Source of the DNA: Nonomuraea rubra
GTDB lineage: Bacteria > Actinomycetota > Actinomycetes > Streptosporangiales > Streptosporangiaceae
NCBI RefSeq assembly: GCF_014207985.1
Contig: NZ_JACHMI010000001.1
Span: 11,639,001-11,703,000, forward strand
DNA length: 64,000 nt
Direction: 5' to 3'
Below, one piece after another: positions 35,116-43,892 of the stretch. Position numbers and translations under genes: made by a program. Below the pieces are notes generated by a model. That model saw only the letters and a program-made list of their open reading frames with translations. It was not told where the DNA came from and did not search any database. How positions within the stretch are numbered: position 1 is the first letter of the stretch; the number at the start of each line of letters is the position of its first letter.

Positions 35116-38100
35116 TCACTGCTTCCACGGCTCGAAGTACGCCACCGTGGCGAAGTCGACCTCCAGGGCGAACGGAGGCGTGCCGCCGGTCCCGCTGGCG
35201 CCCGTCACGAAGATCCGGACCCCATCGGCGCCGGTCGCGTCCACGGCCAGGCCGTGGGCGTTGTCGGAAGCGCCGACCGCGCCGTCGTAGCGGCCGACCC
35301 AGAGCTGCTCGCCGCTCCCCGCGTCGTACGCGACGGTCACGTAGTCCGTGCCCTTCGCCTGGTCGTCGGCGCTCTGACCGGCGATGACGACCTTGCCGCC
35401 GTCCGGCGTCACCCTGACGGCCCAGGCGTAGTCCTCGTTCCTGGCCTGCCCGTCGAAACGCTGCACCCAGGACCGCTGCCCGGTGGCCGCGTCGTAGGCG
35501 AGGGTGGTGAAGTCGGATCCGGTGCCCTCGCCGGTGGTGTTGCCGGTGACGTACAGCCTGCCCCCCGCGAGCGTCAGGTCGTGCGGGGTGTCGCTCTCGT
35601 GCCCGGGGCCGTCGTAGCGGTCGGTCCACAGCTCCTTTCCGGTGGTGACGTCGTACGCGATCGTCATCACGTCGCTCTGGGTGTCCTGCGTCTCGATGCT
35701 GCCCGTGACGTAGACGGCCCCGGCGTCGGCGGCCATGCCGGAAGGCACGTCGATGCGGTTCGCCGGGCCGTCCTGCCTGGCCGTCCAGAGCTGCTGCCCG
35801 GTGGCGGCGTCGTAGGCGACCGTGCCCCAGTCGGACAGGCCGGTGCCCTCCTCGCCCTGGCTCTGACCGCTGACGAAGAGCCTCGTGCCGTCGGGGGTCA
35901 GCTCGATCACGCGGGCGTCGTCGGTGCCCTTGCCGGGGCCGTCGTAGCGGGCCTGCCACTTCTCCTTGCCGTCGGCGGTGTCGTAGGCCGCGACGAAGTA
36001 GTCGGCCTCGCCGTTGTCGCCGACCGTGGTCATGCCGGTGACGTAGGCGGTCCTGCCGTCGGGTGCGACCTTGACGGCGTTGGCGTGGTCGGAGTGCGCG
36101 TTCGCCGCGGTGTAGCGGGCCGTCCAGAGCGGCTCGCCGGAGGCCGCGTCGTAGGCGAGCGTGACGGCGTCGGTGCCCGTCTCGGTGCCCGCGCTGATGC
36201 CCGCCACGAGCAGCTTGCTCCCGTCGGGGGTCAGCTCCAGCGCGAACGGCTCGTCGTAGTTGCCCGCAGGGCCGGCGTAGGTCCTGCTCCACAGCTCCTT
36301 GCCGGTCGCGGCGTCGTAGGCGACGGTGGCGATGCTCGGGCTGAGCAGGCCGGGCGTGGCGCCGTAGCTGGCGCCGGTCACGTAGACCCGCTTGCCCGCG
36401 GGGTCGTTGACGATGAACTCGGCGCTGTCCTGGCCGCCCGCGACGCCGTACGTGGCCGCCCACTTCTCGGGCACCGGGCGCACCACGACGGGCGTCCGCA
36501 CGGTGTGCCTGCGCTCCTTCCAGGTGAGCTGCCCGCCCACGTAGGCGTTCATGGGGGCCGTGGTCCGCGTGAACGTGACCGTGAACGACTTCGTCTGTCC
36601 CGAACGCAGCGTCAGCCGGCTCGGCGACACCTTGACGTCGATCCCGTCGAGGCCGGTGACGGAGGCGGTGTACGTGGCGGTCGAGCGGCCCACGTTGGTC
36701 ACCTCGCGGGTCACCCGCTGCGTGCCGGGGAGCCTGCCGATGGCGATCGAGGGCACGTTCAGGTCGCTGGCGTCGAAGGAGCGGCCCTTGCCCGCCAGCG
36801 CGTCGCACACCCCGGGCTCGACGGCGCCGGTGCTGCCGCAGAGGAAGGCCGTCCAGTCCTCGATGCCGCTGTCGTAGACGAGGCCGGGGTCGGCGGCGCT
36901 GTTCGGGGTGACGTGCCCGGCGCCCTGGCCGAAGATGACCGACGGGTCGGTGGACGGGCCGTCCTTGACGTCGGAGCCGCTGGTCATCAGGGCCGACTTG
37001 ATGGCCATCGGGGACCAGCGCGGGTTGAGGTCCTTCAGCAGCGCGGCCAGCCCTGCCACGTGCGGGGCGGCCATGGAGGTGCCGCTGGAGACGTTGAACT
37101 CCAGCCCGTTCGCGCCCGGCGGCGCGTACGCGGCCAGGATGTCCTGCCCGGGGGCGATCAGGTCGGGCTTGAGCAGGTCGCCGCCCGCCGCCTGGAGCGG
37201 GCCGCGCGAGGAGAACGCGGCCACGTACGGGGCGGGGACGTCCGTGGTGATGCTCGCCTGCTCGACCGTGGCCGTGGCCCCGGCCGTGGCGGCGTAGTCC
37301 TTGACGGCCTGCCGGTCCCCGACCGCGAGATGCACGGTGGGGATGGGGTGCAGGTCGGCGTTGAGCGAGTTCTCGTCGGTGTTCGCCAGGATCACGCCGA
37401 GGCCGCCCGCCTCGGAGACGGCGACGCTCTTGTTGACCCGCGGCGTCGTGCCGCGGTCGCAGAGCACGATCTTGCCCTTGACCTTGGCCGGGTCCAGCAC
37501 CGCCGTGCCGCCGTTGTCCCTGGCGGCCCAGCACTGCGCGGCCTTGACCGGGTCCGCGCCGGCCACCGCGGCCGCCGCGGCGTCGACGAGCGGCGCGGGC
37601 CCCGCCTTGGTGGCGGCCACCGCGACGCCGGCGTACGAGGCGCCGTTCCCGAGCGTCGCCGAGCCCTTCGTGCCGCGGTTGTGCGTGCCGGCCGCGACCG
37701 TGGTCACCCACGGGGACGGGTGCGCCACCGTGGCGGCCCCCGGCCCGTCGTTGCCGCCCGCCGCGGCCACGAACACGCCGGCCTCCGCCGCCGCCAGGAA
37801 CGCCAGCTCGGCCGGGTCGAGCAGGTCCGTGCTGGTCCCCGAGACCGAGTAGTTGATCACGTCCACGCCGTCGGCCACCGCCTGGTCGATGGCGGCGACC
37901 AGGTCGGAGTAGTAGCCGTTCGCCGTCGAGGCGTCCTGCGTGGACCACAGCGCCTTGTACGCGGCGATCCTGGCGCGCGGCGCGATGCCGCTGATCTCGC
38001 CGAACGCCGCCGCCGGCCCCGTCACGGTCACGTCATGGTTGCCGCCCGCCGTGGAGGCCGTGTGCGTGCCGTGGCCGTTGTAGTCGCGCGGCGACTGGAA

Positions 38101-38859
38101 CTCCCACGGGAGCTGCTCCTTGACGGCGGCGTCCCCGCCCCAGCCGGCGTTGAAGTGCCTGGCCGCGACGATCTTGCCGTTGCACAGCGTGGCGTCCCAC
38201 GACTGGTCCGGGCTGCTCTGCGCGCAACCGCCGTGGAAGCCGCGGAGCGGGCCGTACCGCTTGCCACTCTTGTCCGGGTTGGCGAAGCTCTGGCTGCTCG
38301 CCCAGATGCCGCTGTCGATCACCCCGATGACCAGGCCGTCACCGGCGCCCCCGTCCTTCCTGCCGCCGGTCGGGCCGCCGAGCCGGTCCCACAGGCCGCC
38401 GCGGGCGTCCAGGCCGAGGAAGGCCGGGGTCGAGGAGGTCGCCACCGAGACCTTCCTGTCCTCGGTCACCGACACGACCTCGGGTAAGGCCCGCATCTTC
38501 GCCGCCTGGTCGGCGGTCATGCGCGCGGCGAATCCCTCGTAGGAGTAGACGTACTCGTAGAGCTTGCGGCCGCCCGCCTTGCGCAGCGCGGCGTCGTGGC
38601 GGCCCTTCAGGTGCTCGACGTACTCGGTCACCTCGGCCGAGCCCGTCTCGATCTTCTCGCCCTCCGCCGGCTTGGTCCGCGCCAGCCCGGCCACGTCACC
38701 CTCGTACGTCGCCACGGGCTCCGCGGCGAGCCGCACGAGATAGGTCTTCTGCTCCTCCGCGCCGGCCGCCGCCGTGCTCGGCCAGGCGAGCCCGGCCATC
38801 GCCAGCCCGGTCAGCGCGGCAGTCGCCACCAACCGTCTGGGGGATCTGGACAGATGCAT
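35116..38859 (-). CDS. Secreted subtilisin-like serine protease with beta-propeller domain
   Basis: A 1247-residue exported S8 protease. In order: a signal peptide (1-33), an I9-type inhibitory propeptide (about 40-140), and a catalytic domain with Asp182 (GVIDSG), His263 (GHGTHT) and Ser595 (SSGTSMAAPH). A PA domain is inserted between His and Ser, as in cucumisin-like subtilases. A fibronectin-like domain follows, then seven PQQ/WD-style blades of the type VAYDAATGKELW ... VYVTGAS from about residue 800 to the end. The propeller probably binds a polymer or the cell surface. Expression may respond to the divergent LuxR regulator. Confidence 0.9.
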   Translation of the reverse strand: MHLSRSPRRLVATAALTGLAMAGLAWPSTAAAGAEEQKTYLVRLAAEPVATYEGDVAGLARTKPAEGEKIETGSAEVTEYVEHLKGRHDAALRKAGGRKLYEYVYSYEGFAARMTADQAAKMRALPEVVSVTEDRKVSVATSSTPAFLGLDARGGLWDRLGGPTGGRKDGGAGDGLVIGVIDSGIWASSQSFANPDKSGKRYGPLRGFHGGCAQSSPDQSWDATLCNGKIVAARHFNAGWGGDAAVKEQLPWEFQSPRDYNGHGTHTASTAGGNHDVTVTGPAAAFGEISGIAPRARIAAYKALWSTQDASTANGYYSDLVAAIDQAVADGVDVINYSVSGTSTDLLDPAELAFLAAAEAGVFVAAAGGNDGPGAATVAHPSPWVTTVAAGTHNRGTKGSATLGNGASYAGVAVAATKAGPAPLVDAAAAAVAGADPVKAAQCWAARDNGGTAVLDPAKVKGKIVLCDRGTTPRVNKSVAVSEAGGLGVILANTDENSLNADLHPIPTVHLAVGDRQAVKDYAATAGATATVEQASITTDVPAPYVAAFSSRGPLQAAGGDLLKPDLIAPGQDILAAYAPPGANGLEFNVSSGTSMAAPHVAGLAALLKDLNPRWSPMAIKSALMTSGSDVKDGPSTDPSVIFGQGAGHVTPNSAADPGLVYDSGIEDWTAFLCGSTGAVEPGVCDALAGKGRSFDASDLNVPSIAIGRLPGTQRVTREVTNVGRSTATYTASVTGLDGIDVKVSPSRLTLRSGQTKSFTVTFTRTTAPMNAYVGGQLTWKERRHTVRTPVVVRPVPEKWAATYGVAGGQDSAEFIVNDPAGKRVYVTGASYGATPGLLSPSIATVAYDAATGKELWSRTYAGPAGNYDEPFALELTPDGSKLLVAGISAGTETGTDAVTLAYDAASGEPLWTARYTAANAHSDHANAVKVAPDGRTAYVTGMTTVGDNGEADYFVAAYDTADGKEKWQARYDGPGKGTDDARVIELTPDGTRLFVSGQSQGEEGTGLSDWGTVAYDAATGQQLWTARQDGPANRIDVPSGMAADAGAVYVTGSIETQDTQSDVMTIAYDVTTGKELWTDRYDGPGHESDTPHDLTLAGGRLYVTGNTTGEGTGSDFTTLAYDAATGQRSWVQRFDGQARNEDYAWAVRVTPDGGKVVIAGQSADDQAKGTDYVTVAYDAGSGEQLWVGRYDGAVGASDNAHGLAVDATGADGVRIFVTGASGTGGTPPFALEVDFATVAYFEPWKQ

Positions 38860-38931
38860 CGTCGCCCCTTCATGCGTTCCGCGGGTAACGCGGATGATCG
38901 CCGACGCTAATCAGGGGCGGGCTGGGCCGGT

Positions 38932-38950
38932 ATCCGTACTGAATACGGAT
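38932..38950. promoter_or_regulatory. Palindrome in the divergent protease/LuxR promoter region
   Basis: ATCCGTA (38932-38938) and TACGGAT (38944-38950) form a 7-bp inverted repeat with a 5-bp spacer, a size typical for a dimeric helix-turn-helix regulator. Two copies of ATCCGGTAG follow at 38979 and 39003, 24 bp apart. All lie in the 163-bp gap between the divergent subtilase and LuxR-regulator genes. The likely ligand is the LuxR protein itself, which is inference. Confidence 0.45.
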
Positions 38951-39022
38951 TTATGGCGTCACAAAACGGAAATTTAACATCCGGTAGCCTGTTGCCGCTG
39001 ATATCCGGTAGGGGGTGGCCGC

Positions 39023-41872
39023 TTGCCTCTGGGACCGGCCCCCTCGGGCTCGCTCTCCGACGTACTCGTCGGCCGCCGCTCCGAGCTGGCGCTGCTGCGC
39101 TCCGTCATCGGGTCACCGCCGGCGCTCGCCCTGGTCGAGGGCGAGGCGGGCATCGGCAAGAGCCGGCTGGTGGCGGAGCTGCTGGCCGCGCCCGACCTGG
39201 CCGGGACCCGGCGGCTCGTCGGCCAGTGCGAGCAGCTCCAGGAGCCGCTGCCGCTCTCGCCGCTGCTCGACGCGTTCCGCTCCGCGGGGGCCGGGCTGGC
39301 CCGGTCGGGCCTGCCGCTCAACCCCGTGGCCGGGGCGCTGGCGCCGCTGCTGCCCGAGATCGCCGAGCACCTGCCGCCGCCCCTCCCGCCGCTGCCCGAC
39401 CAGCGGGCGGAGCGGCACCGGGTGTTCCGCGCGGCGGTCGCGCTGCTCGACCACCTCGGCCCGCTGGTGCTCGTGCTGGAGGACGTGCACTGGGCCGACG
39501 CCGGCACCCATGACTTCCTCGCCTTCCTGGCCGCCCACCAGCCGCGCGACGTGGCCGTGATCCTCACCGTACGCACCGAGGCGGGCCTGCTCCCCATCCG
39601 CGAGGCCTTCGCCAGGGCGCCGTCGGGCCCGGCCCGCACGATCAGCCTGGCCCCGCTGAGCCTGCCCGAGGTGGAGGAGCTGGCGGGCGGCGTGCTCGGG
39701 GCCGAGCTCCCCCGCACGTTCGCCGGCCCCCTCTACGAGAAGACCGGCGGCATCCCGTTCGTCGTGGAGGAGGTGCTGCGCACGCTGCTGGAGCGGCTGC
39801 CCGCCGGTGAGATCCCCGGCCGCCCCGACGTGCTGGCCGACCTGGCCGTGCCCACCGTGCTGCGGGACGTCGTGCTGCAGCGCCTGTCCTCGCTCGACGA
39901 CCCCGCGCAGGAGATCCTGGGCGCCGCGGCCGTCATCGGCATGACCCCCGACGATCGCGTGCTGGCCGAGGTCAGCGACCGCAGCCCGCCTGAGGTGGCC
40001 AGGGCGCTGGCCAGGGCGCAGGCGGTGGGGCTGCTGCACGAGGAGGACGGCCGCTGCCGGTTCAGGCACGCGCTGGCGCGGCAGATCGTGTACGAGTCCG
40101 TGGCCGTCTCCGGGCGGCGCTGGCTGCACCTGCGCACGGCGCGGGCCCTGGAGTCCGGCGGCGGCCCCCGGCCGGTGGCCCGGCTGGCGCACCACTTCCT
40201 GCACGCGGGCCGCACCTCCGACTTCGTCGGCAACGCCGAGGCCGCCGCCGACACGGCACTCTCCCACGGCGACGACGCCACGGCCGCCCGCTTCCTGCTG
40301 CGGGCGCTGGAGGTCGGCGAGCTGTCCCGCGACGTACGCGTACGGCTGGCCGTCAAGCTCGCCCGGTCGGCCGTGGACGGGCTCGCGCACGCGGAGGCGG
40401 TGCCGATACTCGAGCGCCTGCTGGCCACCGAGCCGCTGCCCGCCCCGCTGCGCGGCGAGCTGCGCTTCGCGCTGGGCCGCCTGCTGCGCCAGCACGGCCA
40501 GGCCAGGGCGGGATACCTGCAGATCGAGCGGGCGGTCGAGGACCTCGGCGAGCGGCCCGCGCTCCTGGGCCGTGCGCTGGCCGTGCTGGCCGCGCCGGAG
40601 ACCGTCGTGGACCGGCATGTCAGCGAGCACGCCGCCCGCTGCGACCAGGCGGAGCGGGCCGCGCACCGCAGCGGCGACCCGGACGTGGCCATCGCCGTCC
40701 GCATCACGCGCGCGAGCCTGCTGCTGGAGCAGGGCGACCCGGAGAGCTGGCGGCTGATCGACGCGCTGCTGGCCGACGACCGGCTGCGCGCCTCGCCCAG
40801 GGAACACGCCCGCGCCTGCCTCAACTGGGCCCAGGGCGCCCTGCACGCCGGGCGGCTGGACCGGGCCGAGACCCTGCTCGCGGAGGGACGGCGGGTGGCC
40901 GACGAGGCGGAGTACCTGCGGGTGGCGGAGGTCGTCTCGCTGGTGACGGCCGCCGTGGACCGCGCCGCCGGGCGGTGGGACGGGCTGGAGGAGCGGCTGC
41001 GCCGGCTGGGCGACACGTCCGCCACGTTCGCCGCGGCCTCGCTGGACTCGATGCTGCTGCGCGGGGCCGTGCTGGCCGCCACCGGCCCCGCCGAGCAGGC
41101 CGTCGAGGTCCTGCGCGAGGTGATCGCGATCGCCGGGCGGACGGGTGCGGTGTGGCCGCTCATCCCGGCCGAGACGACGCTGTCGCGGCTGCTGCTGTCG
41201 CTGGACGACGCCCCCGGCGCCGCCGAGCACGCCACCGCCGCCCTGGACCTGGCCCGGGCCAAGGGGAACTGGGTGTGGGCGGCCGAGAGCGTGTCGTGCC
41301 TGGTGGACGCCCTGGGCGGGCGCGGCGGCGCGGACGTGGTGGCGGAGCTGCGCGCCGGTCTCGGCGTGGCCGACGCGCCGCTCGCGCAGGCGGCGCTGCT
41401 GACCGCCGAGGCCGCGATCGCGCCCGCGGACGACGCCGGCCGGCTCCTCGACGAGGCCCGGATCCTCCTGCGCAAGGCCGGGCTGCGGTACGAGGAGGCG
41501 CTGGCCGGGGAGCGGCTGGGGCGGTGGCACTGCGAGCGCGGGTCCGGCGACGGCGGGGCGCTGCTGGAGGAGGCCCTGCGGGCGTACGGGGCGATGGGGG
41601 CGGATCGCGACATCGCGCGGATCTGCCGCGTCATGCGGCAGAACGGGGTCCCGATCCCGTACCCCTGGCGGGGCGGGCGGCCCTCGCACGGCGGGACGCT
41701 GTCATCGCGCGAACGCGAGGTGGCGCTGCTGGCGGCGGCGGGGAAGACGAACCAGGAGATCGCCGACGCGCTGTTCCTGTCCAGGCGCACGGTGGAGAGC
41801 CACATCGCCAACGCGCTGCGCAAGCTGGGGCTGGCCTCGCGCAAGGAGCTGCGCACGTTCCCCGTGGACTAG
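39023..41872 (+). CDS. Large LuxR-family (STAND/AAA) transcriptional regulator
   Basis: A 949-residue regulator. The N-terminal AAA/STAND ATPase has Walker A GEAGIGKS (40-47) and Walker B LVLVLEDVHWAD. A long helical TPR-like region follows. The C-terminal LuxR helix-turn-helix reads LSSREREVALLAAAGKTNQE and RRTVESHIANALRKLGL. Such LAL-type proteins activate nearby operons when a ligand binds the helical region. The start is TTG 39023, with GGGGGTGG before it. The final CTAG is shared with the stop of the convergent response regulator. Confidence 0.88.
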   Translation: MPLGPAPSGSLSDVLVGRRSELALLRSVIGSPPALALVEGEAGIGKSRLVAELLAAPDLAGTRRLVGQCEQLQEPLPLSPLLDAFRSAGAGLARSGLPLNPVAGALAPLLPEIAEHLPPPLPPLPDQRAERHRVFRAAVALLDHLGPLVLVLEDVHWADAGTHDFLAFLAAHQPRDVAVILTVRTEAGLLPIREAFARAPSGPARTISLAPLSLPEVEELAGGVLGAELPRTFAGPLYEKTGGIPFVVEEVLRTLLERLPAGEIPGRPDVLADLAVPTVLRDVVLQRLSSLDDPAQEILGAAAVIGMTPDDRVLAEVSDRSPPEVARALARAQAVGLLHEEDGRCRFRHALARQIVYESVAVSGRRWLHLRTARALESGGGPRPVARLAHHFLHAGRTSDFVGNAEAAADTALSHGDDATAARFLLRALEVGELSRDVRVRLAVKLARSAVDGLAHAEAVPILERLLATEPLPAPLRGELRFALGRLLRQHGQARAGYLQIERAVEDLGERPALLGRALAVLAAPETVVDRHVSEHAARCDQAERAAHRSGDPDVAIAVRITRASLLLEQGDPESWRLIDALLADDRLRASPREHARACLNWAQGALHAGRLDRAETLLAEGRRVADEAEYLRVAEVVSLVTAAVDRAAGRWDGLEERLRRLGDTSATFAAASLDSMLLRGAVLAATGPAEQAVEVLREVIAIAGRTGAVWPLIPAETTLSRLLLSLDDAPGAAEHATAALDLARAKGNWVWAAESVSCLVDALGGRGGADVVAELRAGLGVADAPLAQAALLTAEAAIAPADDAGRLLDEARILLRKAGLRYEEALAGERLGRWHCERGSGDGGALLEEALRAYGAMGADRDIARICRVMRQNGVPIPYPWRGGRPSHGGTLSSREREVALLAAAGKTNQEIADALFLSRRTVESHIANALRKLGLASRKELRTFPVD

Positions 41873-42519
41873 CGGACGAGGCGGCTCTCCCACGCCCAGG
41901 CGACGATCTCGACCCGGTTGCGCATCCCGAGCTTGGTCATGACGGACGACACGTGGCCCTTCACCGTGCTCAGCGAGATGCGCAGCTCGGTGGCGATCTC
42001 CTGGTTGGTGCGGCCCCTGGCGATGGCGCGCACGACCTCGCTCTCGCGCTCCGACAGCGACGGGGTGAGCGCGCGGGCGGTCCTGGCGGCGGCGGCAGTG
42101 ACGTGGCGCAGCAGGCGGAGCGTGATCGACGGGGAGATCAGCGCGTCGCCGGCGTGCGCGGCCCTGACCGCCTCGACGAGCAGCTCGGGCCCGGCGTCCT
42201 TGAGCACGAAACCGGCCGCGCCGCCCCTCAGCGCGCCGTAGACGTACTCGTCGAGGTCGAACGTGGTGACCACGATCACCCGCAGCGGGTCGCGCGTGTC
42301 GGGCCCCGCCAGGGCGGCGGTGACCTCGATGCCGTCGAGCCCGGGCATCTGCACGTCCACGAGGCACACGTCGGGCCGCAGCCTGCGTGCCAGCGCGACC
42401 GCCTCCGCGCCGTCACCGGCCTCGGCGATCACCCGGATGTCGGGCTGGTCCTCCAGGATCAGGCGCAGGCAACTCCGGATCATGGGCTGGTCGTCGGCCA
42501 GCAGCACCGTGATGCTCAC
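41869..42519 (-). CDS. NarL/FixJ-type response regulator
   Basis: A 216-residue response regulator. The receiver domain has DD at 9-10, the phosphoacceptor Asp55 in CLVDVQMPG, Thr in VVTTFD and Lys in VLKDAGP. The C-terminal LuxR-type helix-turn-helix has LSERESEVVRAIARGRTNQE and STVKGHVSSVMTKLGM. GTG 42519 overlaps the kinase stop (GTGA), so the pair is coupled. Its stop overlaps the convergent LAL regulator in CTAG. Confidence 0.92.
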   Translation of the reverse strand: MSITVLLADDQPMIRSCLRLILEDQPDIRVIAEAGDGAEAVALARRLRPDVCLVDVQMPGLDGIEVTAALAGPDTRDPLRVIVVTTFDLDEYVYGALRGGAAGFVLKDAGPELLVEAVRAAHAGDALISPSITLRLLRHVTAAAARTARALTPSLSERESEVVRAIARGRTNQEIATELRISLSTVKGHVSSVMTKLGMRNRVEIVAWAWESRLVR

Positions 42520-43736
42520 CGCCGCTCCCACCCACCGGCGCCGGCCGACGTGCGGCGGTCGGTGGACGATGTGCGGCGGTCGGTGGCCGACGTGCCGCGG
42601 GCGGTGGCCGACGTGCTGCCGGTGGTGGCTCGCTCGGGAAGGGGCAGCCTGGCGTGCACGGTCCAGCCGCCCTCCGGACGGGGGCCCGCCGACAGCGTGC
42701 CGCCGAGGGCCTCGGCCCGCTCGCGCATCCCGACCAGCCCGTAGCCGCCGCCCAGCCGGCCACGGTTGCGGTGGGCCGGCGGGGCGTCGTCGGTGACCTC
42801 CACCACCAGCTCCTCGTCCTCCTGCGTGACGCTGACGGTGACCGCGCTCGCGCCGGGGGCGTGGCGGGAGATGTTGGTCAGCGACTCCTGGACCAGCCGG
42901 TAGACGGTGCCCGCCACCTCGGAGGGCCACGCCGGCTCCCCGTCGGGCAGCCGCAGTGCCACGGGCGGCCCGCCGAAGTGCGCGACCAGCTCGCCGAGCC
43001 GCTCCGCCGGGCCGAACGCCGCGGGCCCGCCGGGCTCGCGCAGCAGGCCGACGACGCGGCGGGTGGCGGCCAGCGCGTCGGACCCGGCGGCCTCGATGTC
43101 GGCGAGGGACCCGGCCACCCGGCCTGGGTCCTTGCGGGCGACGAGCTGCGCGGCCTGGGCCTGGAGCACGACGCACGTGACGTGGTGGGCGACGACGTCG
43201 TGCAGCTCCCTGGCCAGCTCCAGGCGTTCGGACCGGCGTACGCGCTCGGCCGCCGCGGCCCGGCGGGCCGCCAGCCACCGTGGCCCCAGGCCGCCCGCGA
43301 GCGCGGCGAGCCAGGCCCCGAGGTTCAGCGCCAGTACGGCGCTGTGCGGCGACCCGGAGAACTGGCTGCCCAGGGCGACCGCCAGCCCGCCCGCGCCGAC
43401 GCCGGCGGCGGCCTGCGGCACCGGCAGCCTCCGGAGAGCGGAGCCGACCAGCACGGACAGGGCGAGAGCCACCCCGGGCCCCGGCTCGGCGGGCAAGCCG
43501 AAGAGCCGCGCGACCACGATGGCCACCGCCGCGACGGCCAGCCCCGCGACGGCCGTCCACAGCCGGGCGCGGCGGCGCAGGAGGGCCAGCACGCCCACCA
43601 CCGTGCCCGCCACGCAGCCGGCCACCCAGTAGCCGCCGCCCCAGCTGTCCACGATCCGGTAGGCCCACTCGGCGAGGACCACCGCGAACGCGACGCCGAG
43701 CCCGGCGGCCTCCCACCGCTCCCTCATGCCACCCAC
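42516..43736 (-). CDS. NarL-type sensor histidine kinase
   Basis: A 406-residue kinase with about six membrane helices in residues 10-155 and little outside the membrane. A HisKA_3 dimerisation domain follows, with the phosphoacceptor His179 in ELARELHDVVAHHV, then an HATPase domain (VQESLTNISRHA, TDDAPPA, GGGYGLVGMRER). The last 40 residues are an unusual Ser/Thr/Arg repeat (ATARGTSATDRRTSSTDRRT). ATG 43727 is an in-frame alternative start. It is coupled to the response regulator by GTGA. Confidence 0.9.
   Translation of the reverse strand: MGGMRERWEAAGLGVAFAVVLAEWAYRIVDSWGGGYWVAGCVAGTVVGVLALLRRRARLWTAVAGLAVAAVAIVVARLFGLPAEPGPGVALALSVLVGSALRRLPVPQAAAGVGAGGLAVALGSQFSGSPHSAVLALNLGAWLAALAGGLGPRWLAARRAAAAERVRRSERLELARELHDVVAHHVTCVVLQAQAAQLVARKDPGRVAGSLADIEAAGSDALAATRRVVGLLREPGGPAAFGPAERLGELVAHFGGPPVALRLPDGEPAWPSEVAGTVYRLVQESLTNISRHAPGASAVTVSVTQEDEELVVEVTDDAPPAHRNRGRLGGGYGLVGMRERAEALGGTLSAGPRPEGGWTVHARLPLPERATTGSTSATARGTSATDRRTSSTDRRTSAGAGGWERR
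42547..42630 (-). repeat. Four 21-bp tandem repeats at the kinase C-terminus
   Basis: Four units of 21 bp beginning GACGTGC or GATGTGC lie end to end (42547, 42568, 42589 and 42610). Each unit encodes a seven-residue T-S-x-T-x-R-x type element in the C-terminal tail of the histidine kinase. The first two units are nearly identical and the last is more diverged. Confidence 0.8.
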
Positions 43737-43840
43737 GGTAGGCGCCCGGCCACGAACGCAGTACCGGCCGAAAGTATGGTTCGACCCTTTCGGCGGGTTT
43801 TACACCATGGACAACATTCCGTCACGTTGTTACGTTCACG

Positions 43841-43856
43841 ATGACAACGCTGTCAT
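43841..43856. promoter_or_regulatory. Short palindrome upstream of the GxGYxYP gene
   Basis: ATGACA and TGTCAT form a 6-bp inverted repeat around ACGC, 37 bp before the start of the Tat-exported protein and in the divergent gap from the histidine kinase. It could be an operator, but six-base arms can arise by chance. Confidence 0.25.
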
Positions 43857-43892
43857 TCCTGGTCTCCCCCCGACGAGGAGCAGTGAACGCCC

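Noticed and set aside
35254..38487. A 1077-residue open frame opposite the subtilase
   Set aside because: It shows no domain; the opposite strand carries the full catalytic triad, PA domain and propeller blades.
42516..43736. Reading the kinase and regulator as one fused 615-residue protein
   Set aside because: An open frame spans both, but the kinase motifs are in a different frame. The regulator starts at GTG 42519 and overlaps the kinase stop.
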